NCBI GenBank assembly: GCA_013349405.1 | Contig: DUZS01000002.1 | Location: 124,001-188,000, forward strand | Source: Desulfuromonadales bacterium | GTDB taxonomy: Bacteria > Desulfobacterota > Desulfuromonadia > Geobacterales > Pseudopelobacteraceae | Reading direction: 5' to 3' | Length of the DNA stretch: 64,000 nt | Part shown: piece after piece, positions 17,109-26,887 of the stretch | Layout of the letters: each line of letters opens with the position of its first letter | How positions within the stretch are numbered: the stretch's first letter is position 1 | Position numbers and translations under genes: made by a program | The notes under the pieces: model-generated | The model's input: only the letters and a program-made list of their open reading frames with translations | Told to the model about the DNA's origin: nothing | Databases searched by the model: none

Positions 17109-17386
17109 GCGGTATTCCCGGCCAGAACCAGCACGAGCGCATTTTCATGAGTGATACCTTTTCCGCTTTCGATCTGTCGTTCAGCCGTATGAATATCCTG
17201 TAACAACTCAAGCTGTTCCAGCATTTCATCGTACTTGACAACATCAAGCAACACGGCGGCGCTTCGCCCATGGTTGGTAATCACAAGTGGCCGGTGCGTA
17301 GTCTGCACCTGTTTGATAAAGCCGGTGACATTGCTGCGAAATGCAGAAAGCGGTTGAATGTCCTGAACAAAGGAAACGTATGTCAT
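17105..17386 (-). CDS. Phd/YefM-family antitoxin
   Basis: A 93-aa antitoxin. The N-terminus VQDIQPLSAFRSNVTGFIKQ is followed by RPLVITNHGRSAAVLLDV, the classic Phd/YefM DNA-binding and dimerisation core. The C-terminal tail would wrap the toxin. ATG at 17386 follows GGGGG about 6 bases upstream. A longer frame to 17443 lacks this and is not used. It is first in the operon and likely autoregulates it. Confidence 0.9.
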   Translation of the reverse strand: MTYVSFVQDIQPLSAFRSNVTGFIKQVQTTHRPLVITNHGRSAAVLLDVVKYDEMLEQLELLQDIHTAERQIESGKGITHENALVLVLAGNTA

Positions 17387-17458
17387 CTCTGACCCCCAGG
17401 TTATTTTGTCCAATATTATGTACAATATTTTGTAATCAAACAAGGGAAATTTTGAGTG

Positions 17459-17842
17459 TTATGAGTTGATATATTGTCCGGCAGCTTGGGCCAGTAATCC
17501 TGATCTGGTCAAATGATGCGATTCGGCATAGCGGTCAATTGCAAACAGAAGATTTTCCGGAAGGGTAATATTAACCCGCTTGGATTTGATATTAATGCGC
17601 GATAAATCAACGTCAACTAAAAGCCATGTACCACCGGTATAGTCCGAATCGTTCAGCCAACGTTCAAGGGGGGACGCAATAGGCAGATCAGGTTCGCCCG
17701 AATAATGGCATTCCGTGGCATCCTGAATATGTGAGACCGCTTCCTCAATGCTCTTTCCGGCTGTGAAGCATCCGGGCATGTCGGGTATGGTGACACTGTA
17801 ATCGCTCGTCGGATCTTTATGAATTACTACGGGGAAAAGCAT
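17459..17842 (-). CDS. hicB: HicB-family antitoxin with ribbon-helix-helix tail
   Basis: A 127-aa protein. The N-terminal HicB fold is seen in FPVVIHKD, YSVTIPDMPGCFTAGKSIEE and AVSHIQDATECH. The C-terminal KRVNITLPENLLFAIDRYAE is a ribbon-helix-helix DNA-binding segment. It neutralises HicA and probably represses the operon. The start at 17842 is 1 base after the hicA stop. Confidence 0.92.
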   Translation of the reverse strand: MLFPVVIHKDPTSDYSVTIPDMPGCFTAGKSIEEAVSHIQDATECHYSGEPDLPIASPLERWLNDSDYTGGTWLLVDVDLSRINIKSKRVNITLPENLLFAIDRYAESHHLTRSGLLAQAAGQYINS

Positions 17843-17843
17843 G

Positions 17844-18032
17844 CTACCTCCATTCCCATCCGGCCTGGCGGAAGATACTGCGCAGTGTGCCGGTGGCAAA
17901 ATCGTGATTGGGATGAATGACCGTGACTATTCCGGGATTTACGGAATGCTTGAATTTGTGGTGAGAACCGGTGACTGCCACCAACTCCCACTCTTCTTTT
18001 TTCAATCTCTTTATGATTTCTCGGCTCGTCAT
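17844..18032 (-). CDS. hicA: HicA-family mRNA interferase toxin
   Basis: A 62-aa HicA toxin, a small double-stranded-RNA-binding-like RNase. It begins MTSREIIKRLKKEEWELV and has GSHHKFKH with the catalytic histidine, then VTVIHPNHDFATGTLRSIFR. The start at 18032 is chosen by family length; an upstream ATG would add 12 unrelated residues. hicA precedes hicB, the usual order. Confidence 0.93.
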   Translation of the reverse strand: MTSREIIKRLKKEEWELVAVTGSHHKFKHSVNPGIVTVIHPNHDFATGTLRSIFRQAGWEWR

Positions 18033-18351
18033 GCTCCACACTATGCACATCAATACACACAACGTCAACAGATTTCAGCTATAGCTGACGGGATTGACGA
18101 TGCTTTCCATCTGACACCGCTGTAAACAAACAGTGACTGCACCGGACTTGCCGCCATAATCGCGTTCCTTTCAATCGCCCGTATCGGTGTGCTTCGTCGC
18201 CTCAATCCTCGCCGCCTTACTTTCATCTGCGATTTGAAATTGGCATAACCTGTCTCCTCGACCTTTTTTATTGAGCGCTATCGTGAGTTGTGCTATTGTA
18301 CGAAGCTATTTTTCATACGATCACATATTTAATCGTCCGGAGATATTCTAC
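18033..18351. other. Intergenic region before secA
   Basis: About 320 bases between the divergent hicA and secA. It should contain promoters for both. No RNA gene, repeat or convincing coding frame was recognised. GGAG (18341-18344) is the ribosome-binding site for secA. Confidence 0.5.
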
Positions 18352-21045
18352 ATGTTCAGTTCCATCATAAAAAAGTTTATTGGTAGCAAGAACGAGCGCG
18401 AACTTAAAAAAATGTGGCCGATTGTTGCACATATCAATGCACTTGAAGCATCCATCTCTCCCCTGTCAGACCAGCAACTGGCTGCTAAAACAAGCGAATT
18501 CAAGGAACGTCATGCTCAGGGCGAGTCGCTCGATGCATTGCTTCCGGAAGCGTTTGCCGTCTGCCGTGAGGGGGGTAAACGTGTCCTCGGCATGCGTCAC
18601 TTTGACGTGCAGCTGATTGGCGGCATGGTCCTCCATTCCGGGAAAATAGCCGAGATGAAGACCGGAGAGGGAAAGACTCTCGTTGCCACCCTCCCCGCCT
18701 ACCTCAACGCAATTTCCGGTAAAGGGGTCCATGTTGTCACGGTCAACGATTATCTCGCAAAACGTGACTCCGAATGGATGGGGCGTCTCTACAATTTTCT
18801 CGGTTTAACGGTCGGCATAATTGTCCATGGCATCGAAGATGACCAGCGCCGGATTAACTATGCCGCTGATATTACCTACGGAACAAACAATGAGTTCGGC
18901 TTCGATTACCTGCGCGATAATATGAAATTTTCTCTTGATGACTACGTTCAGCGCGGCTTTAACTATTCTATTGTCGACGAAGTCGACTCCATCCTGATTG
19001 ACGAAGCCCGTACTCCGCTGATTATTTCCGGTCCGACTGAGGATTCAACCGATAAATATTACATTATCAACGCTATCATTCCGAAGCTGGAAAAGGGTGA
19101 AGTGCTTGAAGTCGAAGCGAACACCCTTTCCGGTAAACGCAAACAGTATACCGGTGACTTCACCATTGATGAAAAGGCGAAAAGTGCTTCCTTAACGGAA
19201 AAAGGGGTTCTGAAAGTAGAAAAACTTCTCAAGGTCGACAACCTGTATGATCCCCGCAACATAGAAACCCTTCATCATGTCAACCAGGCGCTGCGTGCCC
19301 ACGCCATGTACAAACGGGACGTTGATTACGTCGTTAAAGATGGCGAAGTCATGATTGTTGATGAGTTTACCGGCCGTCTTATGCCCGGTCGGCGCTGGTC
19401 TGACGGTCTGCACCAGGCGATTGAGGCCAAGGAAGGGGTCAAGATCGAGAATGAGAACCAGACGCTTGCAACGATTACCTTTCAAAACTATTTCCGCATG
19501 TACAGCAAGCTGTCGGGGATGACCGGTACTGCCGATACCGAAGCAGAGGAATTTCATAAAATATATAAACTGGATGTGTCTGTTATCCCGACCAACAGAC
19601 CGCTTATCCGCCCCGATGCCCCGGACGTTATTTACAAAACAGAGATGGAAAAATTCAAAGCGGTCATTGAGGACATCAAAGAGCATTATGCCGCCGGTCA
19701 ACCCTGCCTTGTCGGTACCATTTCAATCGAAAAGTCGGAAGTATTATCAGAACTGTTAAAACGCCAGGGTGTTCCGCACAACGTGCTCAATGCCAAGCAG
19801 CATGAGCGTGAGGCTGAGATCGTATCCCAGGCCGGTCGCAAGGGTGCTATTATGATTGCCACCAATATGGCTGGTCGTGGCACTGACATAGTGCTGGGCG
19901 GCAATCCGGATGCTCTGGCCAAACAGTGGCGGCGTGCCAACCCGGAATCGACTGACGAGGAATATGAAGGAGTTGTGGCCAGATACAAGGCTGAATGCCT
20001 TGCCGAACATGAAGAGGTTATCAGACTGGGGGGTCTTCACATCCTTGGTACGGAACGGCATGAATCGCGCCGCATTGACAATCAGTTGCGCGGTCGCTCC
20101 GGCCGTCAGGGCGATCCCGGTTCATCAAAGTTCTATCTGTCGCTGGAAGATGACCTGCTGCGTATTTTCGGTTCGGAACGCGTCTCGAAAATAATGGATC
20201 TCCTCAAAATTGAAGAGGGTGAGGCCATCACTCACAGCATGATTTCACGATCGATTGAAAATGCTCAGAAAAAAGTTGAGGCGCATAACTTTGATATTCG
20301 TAAGCATCTCATTGAATATGATGATGTCATGAATAAACAGCGCGAAGTTATTTACAGTCAGCGCCGTGAAATCCTTGCCGGCCAGGACATTCGCGAGAGT
20401 TTTCTGGAAATGCTCGATGAGACGGTTGAGGAAATTGCTGCCGCGTACGCCATTGACAAGGTTTCACCACACGAGTGGGACTGGCAGGGAATCAGTGAAA
20501 CCGTCTATAAATGTTTCAACCTCCAGCTTGACCTGCCGCACGAGATGGTAAGCCGCCTTACCCCGGTAAACTTCCAGAGCACTCTCAGTGAGCAGGCTCA
20601 CGCCATCTTCACGGCACGTGTTGAGGAGATGGGTGACGAGCTTATGGATCACCTCATCAAAGTCATGATGCTCCAGGCGATTGACACTCACTGGAAAGAT
20701 CACCTCCTCAATATCGACCACCTGAAAGAAGGTATCGGCCTGCGCGGCTATGGGCAGAAAGACCCCAAACAGGAATACAAAAAAGAGGCGTATAACTTTT
20801 TCATGGAATTGATGCTGCGCATTCGTGAAGAGGTTGTTGAGCGTGTCTATTGGGTTCAGATTAATCACGATGGCGAAGAGATAGAAGAAATTGAAGAAGA
20901 GCTGCAGAGTAAAAAGCTGATTTTCAATCTGGGCGGCGGCGAAGAGCACCATCAGGAACCGGCCAAAAGCCAGAAAGTGGCAGGGCGCAACGATGCCTGC
21001 CCATGCGGCAGCGGTAAAAAGTACAAGAAGTGCTGCGGTAAGTGA
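18352..21045 (+). CDS. secA: Preprotein translocase ATPase SecA
   Basis: Motor that drives unfolded preproteins through SecYEG. It is 897 aa, typical length. Walker A is in KTGEGKT, motif II is [20 protein letters not shown], then [12 protein letters not shown] and [11 protein letters not shown] in the second nucleotide-binding fold. The C-terminal zinc-binding SEC-C tail [15 protein letters not shown] also contacts SecB or ribosomes. ATG at 18352 follows CCGGAGATATTCTAC, while a longer in-frame extension to 18271 is not conserved. A strong terminator follows. The genes either side are toxin-antitoxin pairs, so this housekeeping gene is flanked by accessory DNA. Confidence 0.98.
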   Translation: MFSSIIKKFIGSKNERELKKMWPIVAHINALEASISPLSDQQLAAKTSEFKERHAQGESLDALLPEAFAVCREGGKRVLGMRHFDVQLIGGMVLHSGKIAEMKTGEGKTLVATLPAYLNAISGKGVHVVTVNDYLAKRDSEWMGRLYNFLGLTVGIIVHGIEDDQRRINYAADITYGTNNEFGFDYLRDNMKFSLDDYVQRGFNYSIVDEVDSILIDEARTPLIISGPTEDSTDKYYIINAIIPKLEKGEVLEVEANTLSGKRKQYTGDFTIDEKAKSASLTEKGVLKVEKLLKVDNLYDPRNIETLHHVNQALRAHAMYKRDVDYVVKDGEVMIVDEFTGRLMPGRRWSDGLHQAIEAKEGVKIENENQTLATITFQNYFRMYSKLSGMTGTADTEAEEFHKIYKLDVSVIPTNRPLIRPDAPDVIYKTEMEKFKAVIEDIKEHYAAGQPCLVGTISIEKSEVLSELLKRQGVPHNVLNAKQHEREAEIVSQAGRKGAIMIATNMAGRGTDIVLGGNPDALAKQWRRANPESTDEEYEGVVARYKAECLAEHEEVIRLGGLHILGTERHESRRIDNQLRGRSGRQGDPGSSKFYLSLEDDLLRIFGSERVSKIMDLLKIEEGEAITHSMISRSIENAQKKVEAHNFDIRKHLIEYDDVMNKQREVIYSQRREILAGQDIRESFLEMLDETVEEIAAAYAIDKVSPHEWDWQGISETVYKCFNLQLDLPHEMVSRLTPVNFQSTLSEQAHAIFTARVEEMGDELMDHLIKVMMLQAIDTHWKDHLLNIDHLKEGIGLRGYGQKDPKQEYKKEAYNFFMELMLRIREEVVERVYWVQINHDGEEIEEIEEELQSKKLIFNLGGGEEHHQEPAKSQKVAGRNDACPCGSGKKYKKCCGK

Positions 21046-21066
21046 AATAGAGAAGAAACTGTTTGC

Positions 21067-21106
21067 ACAAACGCCCCACTTTCCGTCAGGAAAGCGGGGC
21101 GTTTGT
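21067..21106 (+). terminator. secA intrinsic terminator
   Basis: An 18-bp inverted repeat with one mismatch and a four-base loop (arms 21067-21084 and 21089-21106). It is GC-rich in the centre and followed by a short T-rich tract, 21 bases after the secA stop. Confidence 0.8.
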
Positions 21107-21252
21107 CTTTGCGAATCAACGCCTCTTTACCGCCTGAAAATAAACAGTCGGCTGTTCAATACTGCTTTTGCTAATCAAATTCTCACAAAAGTCGATTTAT
21201 TTTTAGCGAAATTGAAATATCTCGTTCCACGCCCAAACCTCGGGAGGTTATA

Positions 21253-21280
21253 TCGTTCCCACGATCCAGGGTGGGAACGA
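21253..21280. repeat. Palindromic REP-like element (CGTTCCCAC family)
   Basis: TCGTTCCCAC at 21253-21262 is repeated inverted at 21271-21280 around an 8-base loop. A degenerate half copy (TCGTTCCACGCCC) lies at about 21222-21234. This type of CGTTCCCACGCTCC-like palindrome recurs in intergenic DNA of many proteobacteria. It lies between secA and the PIN gene. Confidence 0.65.
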
Positions 21281-21331
21281 TGCAAATGAAGTTTATTGAC
21301 ATGCAGAGTGATATTACATAGTATATCAACC

Positions 21332-21763
21332 ATGCGATATCTGATTGACACATGCGTTTTGGTTTCGGCGTTACGCTCTTCTTCCGGAGCAAGCCATATC
21401 GTTCTCAAAGCCGTTCTAAATGGCGCTCTACCTATTTTAATGCACTACAAGCTATTAACAGAGTATCGTTCCGTTCTTTTCAGGCCGGAACAGTTGCACG
21501 TCATTCCTCAAACGGAAAACGAAATTGAACGCCTGCTCGCGTATCTTGTTGCAATTGCGACTGAAAGCAAAGTGCGCTATCTGTGGCGACCGAACCTTTC
21601 TGATCCGTCTGATGATTTTGTTCTGGAAATAGCTGTTTCAGGTCAGCCATCGACAATTGTCACCCACAACACAAAAGACTTTGAACGAGGCAATCTTTAC
21701 TTTCCGGATATAATGATCTGTTCACCACAATATATTGTCAGAGAGGTATTGAACCATGAGTAA
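21332..21763 (+). CDS. PIN-domain toxin
   Basis: A 143-aa PIN-domain ribonuclease of the COG1569 type. MRYLIDTCVLVSALRSSSGA has the first catalytic aspartate, and DPSDDFVLEIAVSG and IVTHNTKDFERG carry later acidic residues. Such toxins cleave RNA and are kept silent by the partner antitoxin. The start at 21332 is the first ATG that gives the conserved N-terminus. The gene overlaps the next by 8 bases, toxin first. Confidence 0.88.
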   Translation: MRYLIDTCVLVSALRSSSGASHIVLKAVLNGALPILMHYKLLTEYRSVLFRPEQLHVIPQTENEIERLLAYLVAIATESKVRYLWRPNLSDPSDDFVLEIAVSGQPSTIVTHNTKDFERGNLYFPDIMICSPQYIVREVLNHE

Positions 21764-22010
21764 ACAAAAAGGATTTCTCCTCCGGCTTTCTGAGGATGAC
21801 CGCCACCGGGGTCGTGAATTGGCTTCAGAAATCGGATATTCAGAAAATCGTCTGTATGCCGAAATAATCCACGATGGATTGCTTATTCAGGAACAGATTA
21901 ATTATTATTCCGCTCTTAAAAAAATAGGCAAAACTATCGAAAAAGACGAAGTACTTGAAATACTGGCCAAGTCTCCCGCATCTCCTCCGGAACCTGTTGA
22001 TTGTATCTGA
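21756..22010 (+). CDS. Antitoxin partner of the PIN toxin (ribbon-helix-helix-like)
   Basis: An 84-aa protein with FLLRLSEDDRHRGRELASEI and YSENRLYAEIIHDGL, which fits a ribbon-helix-helix DNA-binding N-terminus with a charged C-terminal tail. It overlaps the PIN toxin gene by 8 bases. This makes an antitoxin role the best guess, although the family is less distinctive than that of the toxin. Confidence 0.75.
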   Translation: MSKQKGFLLRLSEDDRHRGRELASEIGYSENRLYAEIIHDGLLIQEQINYYSALKKIGKTIEKDEVLEILAKSPASPPEPVDCI

Positions 22011-22149
22011 GCAACAGCAGATTTTTTGTCTTTCCCATGCTCTAGCGTGGCAACCATGATTGCTGTGTTACAGTGATGTCTTGACAAATTATTCTTGTAG
22101 ACCTGGCTAAAATTCCGTAGAGTCGGAAAAAAATTTTATGGAGTACCGC

Positions 22150-23331
22150 ATGAACATCAAAGGGTTCACCTTTTCAGCCGTAGAGGCTGCCATTAAAAAA
22201 CCTGGGCGCAAGGATCTGGCGCTGATAGTATCTGACGTTCCGGCGGTTGCTGCCGCCGTATTCACCACCAGTGCGGTCAAAGCTGCTCCGGTACTGCTCT
22301 CAGCCGAACGCATCGCCGGTGGAACAGCTCAGGCACTACTCGTAAACAGTGGCAACGCCAATGCCTGTACCGGTGACAACGGAATGACCGTAGCCAGAGA
22401 GACGTCACGACTGGTGGCTGAAGGCCTCGGCATCAGCCCTGATCTGCTGCAGGTCTCATCGACCGGCGTGATCGGCGTCCAGATGCCGCTGGATCGCTTT
22501 ACCGCTGCCATCCCCGCCCTGATTGACGGGCGTGCATCCGGTACATTTGACGACGTAGCCGCTGCCATCATGACGACCGATACCTTTGCCAAAATGGAAA
22601 CAGGGAGCGGTGAGGCCGGTGGTGTTGGCTACACTGTTGCGGGCATCGCCAAGGGTGCCGGCATGATCATGCCGAATATGGCGACGATGCTCTCCTTCAT
22701 CATTACCGATGCGGCAGTAGAACCGGAGTTCCTGCAACAGGCCTTTCGCCGGGCTGTCGACGTATCTTTTAACGCCATTACCGTTGACGGCGACATGTCG
22801 ACAAACGACACCTGCCTCATCATGGCGAACGGCATGGCCGGCAATCCTGACATCACGGAAGGGTCAGCGGAAGGGAACGCCTTTGCCGTTATTCTGAATA
22901 CCGTTTTGCTTTCATTGGCACAGCAGATCGTCAGGGATGGCGAAGGAGCAACTAAATTTGTTGAAATCCGTATCACCGGAGCTGCCAGTGATGCCGATGC
23001 AAAGCGCGCCGCTCTGGCGATTGCCAACTCCAGCCTGGTTAAAACTGCCTTTTTTGGGCAGGATGCCAACTGGGGACGCATATTTGCGGCAGTCGGCTAT
23101 TCCGGCGCAGAGGTCGACCAAACGCGGCTGTCATTGAGTTTTGATGATGTCTGCATGGCCAGGAATGGCGTCTTTGCGGGTGACGATGCCGAAGCACGGG
23201 GCACTGCTGTTCTCAAACAGAAAGAATTCACCGTTTCGGTTGATCTGGGCATCGGCAGTGGTACAGCCACCATGTATACGTCCGATCTGACGCATGCGTA
23301 CATCAGCATTAACGCCGATTACCGTTCCTGA
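22150..23331 (+). CDS. argJ: Glutamate N-acetyltransferase / amino-acid acetyltransferase
   Basis: Arginine biosynthesis: transfers acetyl from N-acetylornithine to glutamate, and in bifunctional forms also uses acetyl-CoA. It is about 393 aa. The autocleavage region KGAGMIMPNMATMLSFI contains the Ala-Thr cleavage site whose Thr becomes the nucleophile. NSGNANACTG, TVDGDMSTNDT and GQDANWGRI are also conserved. ATG at 22150 is preferred over ATG at 22138 because GGAG is placed 6 bases before it. No other arg genes are adjacent. Mono- or bifunctionality cannot be read from sequence. Confidence 0.95.
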   Translation: MNIKGFTFSAVEAAIKKPGRKDLALIVSDVPAVAAAVFTTSAVKAAPVLLSAERIAGGTAQALLVNSGNANACTGDNGMTVARETSRLVAEGLGISPDLLQVSSTGVIGVQMPLDRFTAAIPALIDGRASGTFDDVAAAIMTTDTFAKMETGSGEAGGVGYTVAGIAKGAGMIMPNMATMLSFIITDAAVEPEFLQQAFRRAVDVSFNAITVDGDMSTNDTCLIMANGMAGNPDITEGSAEGNAFAVILNTVLLSLAQQIVRDGEGATKFVEIRITGAASDADAKRAALAIANSSLVKTAFFGQDANWGRIFAAVGYSGAEVDQTRLSLSFDDVCMARNGVFAGDDAEARGTAVLKQKEFTVSVDLGIGSGTATMYTSDLTHAYISINADYRS

Positions 23332-23346
23332 TCCTGAAACCAACTT

Positions 23347-24522
23347 GTGATATTATTCCGAATATTTTTTACCACGCTGCTCCTTTCACTTCTTTCGACT
23401 GAACTCCTCGCTGCCGATGACCTGATAGATGCCGGACGTGCTGCATCAATCGATGTTGTTCTCGATAATGCTATCCGGCGCGGCTTGATTTCCGGCGGCG
23501 TCGTCGTTATCGGCAACCATTCCGGCCAACTGTACGGTACGGCACACGGCACGCTCTTTCCTGGTGCGGGCGGAACGCCCCTTTCAGACCGGACTCTCTT
23601 TGATACCGCGTCGCTCACAAAAGTAATCGCAACAGCGCCTGCAATCATGAAGCTCCTCGAACAGGCGAAACTCAATCTGCTTGACCCACTGACCCGCTGG
23701 TTTCCTGAGTTTGAGGGAACAGATCATGAAGAAATCACCATCCTCAATTTATTAACGCACACGTCCGGGCTCGATGATGTTGACATCCCGGAGAACGATC
23801 CTTTACGGCATCTTATAGAAAAGATTGTCATGCAAAACAATGGGGCGCTGCCCGGGAACCGTTTTCGCTACGCTGACGTCAATTACATTTTACTCGGAGA
23901 ATTGGTCAAGCGGATAAGCCACAGCACCTTGGATCAATTTTGTGCTGAAAACATTTTCGCCCCGCTCGGAATGGCCGAAACAACCTTTCATCCTCACACC
24001 GGTTACGAGGCGATTGCTCCAACAGCCAGCTATAACAAAATTCTTACATCCGGCGTTGTCCAGGATTTGAATGCGCGACGCTTAGGCGGTGTGGCGGGCC
24101 ACGCCGGACTATTCAGCACAGCCAGCGACCTGAACAGATTTGCAACAATGATTCTTAACCATGGAAAACATGGCGGTAAGCAGGTGTTTACCGAGCGTGT
24201 CATAACGCAGATGACATCACCCTATTTTTATAATAACGGCAAAATAATCAGGGGGCTTGGCTGGGATATCAGCTCGCCGTTTTCGTCACCGCGCGGAACC
24301 TTTTTTTCTGATATGTCTTTCGGGCACACCGGATACAGCGGTTCGTCAATCTGGATTGACCCTGAACAGGATTTATTCGTAATTTTATTAACGGTACGCC
24401 TTGACTACACAAATATCAGACAGTTCAACCAATTGCGGAGTGATATTTCGACGCTGGCAGTCTCGATATTTTCTACTTCACGAATAGTGGCAGAAATTAT
24501 CGACAACATGAAAATACCTTGA
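23347..24522 (+). CDS. Secreted serine hydrolase, class C beta-lactamase/PBP-like
   Basis: A 391-aa protein with an N-terminal signal peptide (hydrophobic residues ~5-22, then AAD). The class C serine hydrolase motifs are present: SLTK at residues 89-92 (nucleophile Ser89 and Lys92), YADVNY (YxN-like) and HTGYSGSS (the HTG equivalent of KTG). It could be a DD-peptidase, an esterase or a peptidoglycan-recycling hydrolase such as AmpH; a true beta-lactamase role is not implied. The start is GTG at 23347, close behind argJ (15 bases), so co-transcription is likely. Confidence 0.85.
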   Translation: MILFRIFFTTLLLSLLSTELLAADDLIDAGRAASIDVVLDNAIRRGLISGGVVVIGNHSGQLYGTAHGTLFPGAGGTPLSDRTLFDTASLTKVIATAPAIMKLLEQAKLNLLDPLTRWFPEFEGTDHEEITILNLLTHTSGLDDVDIPENDPLRHLIEKIVMQNNGALPGNRFRYADVNYILLGELVKRISHSTLDQFCAENIFAPLGMAETTFHPHTGYEAIAPTASYNKILTSGVVQDLNARRLGGVAGHAGLFSTASDLNRFATMILNHGKHGGKQVFTERVITQMTSPYFYNNGKIIRGLGWDISSPFSSPRGTFFSDMSFGHTGYSGSSIWIDPEQDLFVILLTVRLDYTNIRQFNQLRSDISTLAVSIFSTSRIVAEIIDNMKIP

Positions 24523-24610
24523 AACGCTAATGCCTTGACACGTTATTGTACCTGTGTTAGTTGTCGAAAGCGTCATATTCTTACGAGCCCACTCAACCAG
24601 GGAGGGATAG

Positions 24611-25747
24611 ATGAGCATTAAAGTGCTGGTCGCCGATGATAGTATCACCATACAAAAAGTAATCGGTATCATTTTTGGTGGAGACGAGTACTCCCTAACG
24701 ATCGTAGATAACGGCAAATCGGCTGTTGATAAGGCGCGCGAGATCAATCCGGATATTTTACTCATTGATGTCTTGATGCCTGGAATGTCCGGATACGAAG
24801 TTTCCGAATTGGTTCGCTCGACACCGGCGCTCGCTGACAAACCGATTTTACTCCTGACCGGCTCTTTCGAACCGTTTGACGAAGAAAAGGCACAGAAATG
24901 CGGCGCAGATGATTTTATTGCGAAACCGTTTGAGTCACAGCAAATCATCACAAAAGTAAAGGAACTTCTGGAAAGGGGGAAATCGCGGGAGCGTTCTGCA
25001 GAAACCGTGTCCCCGCCACCTTCAGCCGATATTTTTTCGGAGCAGCCTGTTGAAGAAACCCCGCCATCCCTGGACATGCCATCCCCTCTCATCGAACAGC
25101 AACCGGCAGCGCCGGTAAATATATGGAGCGCCTTTACTCCTGAAGCAGAGACACAAGATGAGGCTGAAGTAACTCCAGCTTTTTCTGCTGTATCTGCCGA
25201 AGCATGTGAACCTGACGTTTTTGCGCTTGTTAATGAAGAAAACGATGCGCAGGTGGTTGCCGCTTCCGTTACGGCAGACGTACCGCCACAACTGACCGGT
25301 TCCGAATGGGTACCAATTGAAGAACAACTGTTCGAATTTGTGGAAGAGGCCGCTGCCCCCCCGCCACTCCCGGATTTTTCTGTCAACTCTCTTCCCGTTG
25401 AGGAAGACGTATTTGGTGAAATTGCTTTTGCAAGCGAAGAGAAGCGTAGCCCCGAGCCTGTTTTTGCCGCATTCACCGCATCTTCAGCGCTTCCGGAAGT
25501 ACCTGCTGCACCTTTTGCTCCGTTATCCGATCCGGTTCCAGCGAGCGCAGCGATACCTTCTGGTGATTTAGCTCCCGCTGAAACGATACCTGCTGCCATT
25601 CCTGCATCCCTGACAGAGGAACAGCTGCGAGCAGCTATAGCCGGCGCATCAAAAGAAGTTATCGAGCGAATTGTCTGGGAGGTTGTTCCGGACCTTGCAG
25701 AAGCGCTCATCCGTGAAGCCATCAGAAAGATCACGCAAGGGAGCTGA
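24611..25747 (+). CDS. CheY-like response regulator with long Pro/Ala/Glu-rich linker
   Basis: A 378-aa protein. Residues 1-120 form a receiver domain: acidic pair Asp9/Asp10, phosphoacceptor Asp53 in LLIDVLMPGMSG, Thr in LLLTG and Lys in IAKPF. Residues ~125-325 are a low-complexity linker rich in Pro, Ala, Glu and Val. The C-terminal ~55 residues form a predicted amphipathic helix region (EVIERIVWEVVPDLAEALIR). There is no DNA-binding or enzymatic output domain. The layout recalls RomR of myxobacteria (receiver, Pro-rich linker, helical tail), but homology is not claimed. It has GGGAGGGA before the ATG and its own terminator. Confidence 0.85.
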   Translation: MSIKVLVADDSITIQKVIGIIFGGDEYSLTIVDNGKSAVDKAREINPDILLIDVLMPGMSGYEVSELVRSTPALADKPILLLTGSFEPFDEEKAQKCGADDFIAKPFESQQIITKVKELLERGKSRERSAETVSPPPSADIFSEQPVEETPPSLDMPSPLIEQQPAAPVNIWSAFTPEAETQDEAEVTPAFSAVSAEACEPDVFALVNEENDAQVVAASVTADVPPQLTGSEWVPIEEQLFEFVEEAAAPPPLPDFSVNSLPVEEDVFGEIAFASEEKRSPEPVFAAFTASSALPEVPAAPFAPLSDPVPASAAIPSGDLAPAETIPAAIPASLTEEQLRAAIAGASKEVIERIVWEVVPDLAEALIREAIRKITQGS

Positions 25748-25773
25748 TTTTCTTTTTTATGCAAACAATCGCG

Positions 25774-25799
25774 AGGGGATGGCAACATCCCCTTTTTTC
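25774..25799 (+). terminator. Intrinsic terminator after response regulator
   Basis: AGGGGATG, loop GCAA, CATCCCCT, then six Ts. It lies 26 bases after the response regulator stop and separates that gene from trpD. Confidence 0.92.
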
Positions 25800-25813
25800 G
25801 TATGGAGACCTTG

Positions 25814-26869
25814 ATGATAAAAATAGCCATCGCAAAAGCAGTTGAACATGAAAATCTGAGTGAAGGTGAGATGATCGAGGTAATGAACCAGATCATGTCC
25901 GGTGAATGTACTCCGGCCCAGATAGGCGCCTTCATAACCGCGCTCCGTATGAAGGGCGAGACAGTTGAGGAGATCACCGGCGCTGCACGCGTCATGCGTG
26001 AGCGTGCGACACCTGTCCACGTCGGCAAAGGTGTCCTTGATATTGACCGTGACGATATCAACATCGACAGGGAGACTATCCTTGACGTCGTTGGTACCGG
26101 CGGTGACGGCACGAATACCTTTAACGTTTCCACCACTGTTGCCTTCGTCGTCTCAGCCTGCGGAGTCAAAGTGGCCAAGCATGGCAACCGCTCCGTTTCT
26201 TCGGCCTGCGGCAGTGCGGATGTTCTGGAAAAACTCGGCATAAACCTTGATGTAACCACAGAAACAGTCGAAAACTGCATCAAACAGATCGGCATCGGCT
26301 TTCTCTTCGCCCCTGCCCTGCATAGTGCCATGAAGCACGCTATCGGACCGCGCCGCGAAATCGGCATCCGGACTATTTTTAATATCCTCGGCCCGCTGAC
26401 CAACCCGGCTGGCGCCGACTGTCAGGTTATGGGGGTGTATCGCGCTGACCTGGTGGAAAAACTGGCCGGTGTTCTACACAGACTTGGCTGTAAACATGGC
26501 TTTGTCGTGCATGGTTCTGATGGCATGGATGAAATCACACTCACCGGTGAAACTCTGATAGCAGAAGTCACACCGGAGGGGGTTACAATGGGTGCGGTGT
26601 CACCTGAACAGCTTGGCTTGACCCGGTGCACCATGGCAGCTCTCAAGGGTGGTGATGCCGTTGTCAACGCTGTCATTGTAAGGGCTGTGCTGGCTGGTGA
26701 ACAGGGACCACGGAGAGATATTGTGCTCCTCAATGCCGCCTATGCCCTGGTCGCTGCAGGTAAAGTGGATACCCCGTCAGAAGGGATCGCTGTGGCTGCT
26801 GAAGCTATAGATTCCGGACGGGCACTGCAGCAGGTTGAGAAACTGGCAGCGCTGACGAAAACGCTCTAA
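25814..26869 (+). CDS. trpD: Anthranilate phosphoribosyltransferase
   Basis: Second step of tryptophan synthesis: joins PRPP to anthranilate. It is about 351 aa. The PRPP-binding loop is [35 protein letters not shown] and [12 protein letters not shown] are the anthranilate and metal-binding segments. ATG at 25814 is chosen because GGAG lies 6 bases upstream; ATG at 25802 would lack a site. It is followed by trpC 18 bases later. trpE, trpG, trpF, trpB and trpA are not in the window, so the pathway genes are at least partly split. Confidence 0.96.
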   Translation: MIKIAIAKAVEHENLSEGEMIEVMNQIMSGECTPAQIGAFITALRMKGETVEEITGAARVMRERATPVHVGKGVLDIDRDDINIDRETILDVVGTGGDGTNTFNVSTTVAFVVSACGVKVAKHGNRSVSSACGSADVLEKLGINLDVTTETVENCIKQIGIGFLFAPALHSAMKHAIGPRREIGIRTIFNILGPLTNPAGADCQVMGVYRADLVEKLAGVLHRLGCKHGFVVHGSDGMDEITLTGETLIAEVTPEGVTMGAVSPEQLGLTRCTMAALKGGDAVVNAVIVRAVLAGEQGPRRDIVLLNAAYALVAAGKVDTPSEGIAVAAEAIDSGRALQQVEKLAALTKTL

Positions 26870-26887
26870 CGGAGGGATCGCGTTACC

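Noticed and set aside
22081-22125. A sigma-70 promoter for argJ
   Set aside because: TTGACA at 22081 is perfect, but no good -10 lies 16-18 bases downstream (TAAAAT is 21 away).
24478-26403. A 641-codon open frame on the minus strand
   Set aside because: It is antisense to the response regulator and trpD, both well supported. Its product is low-complexity Ser/Thr-rich and shows no domain.
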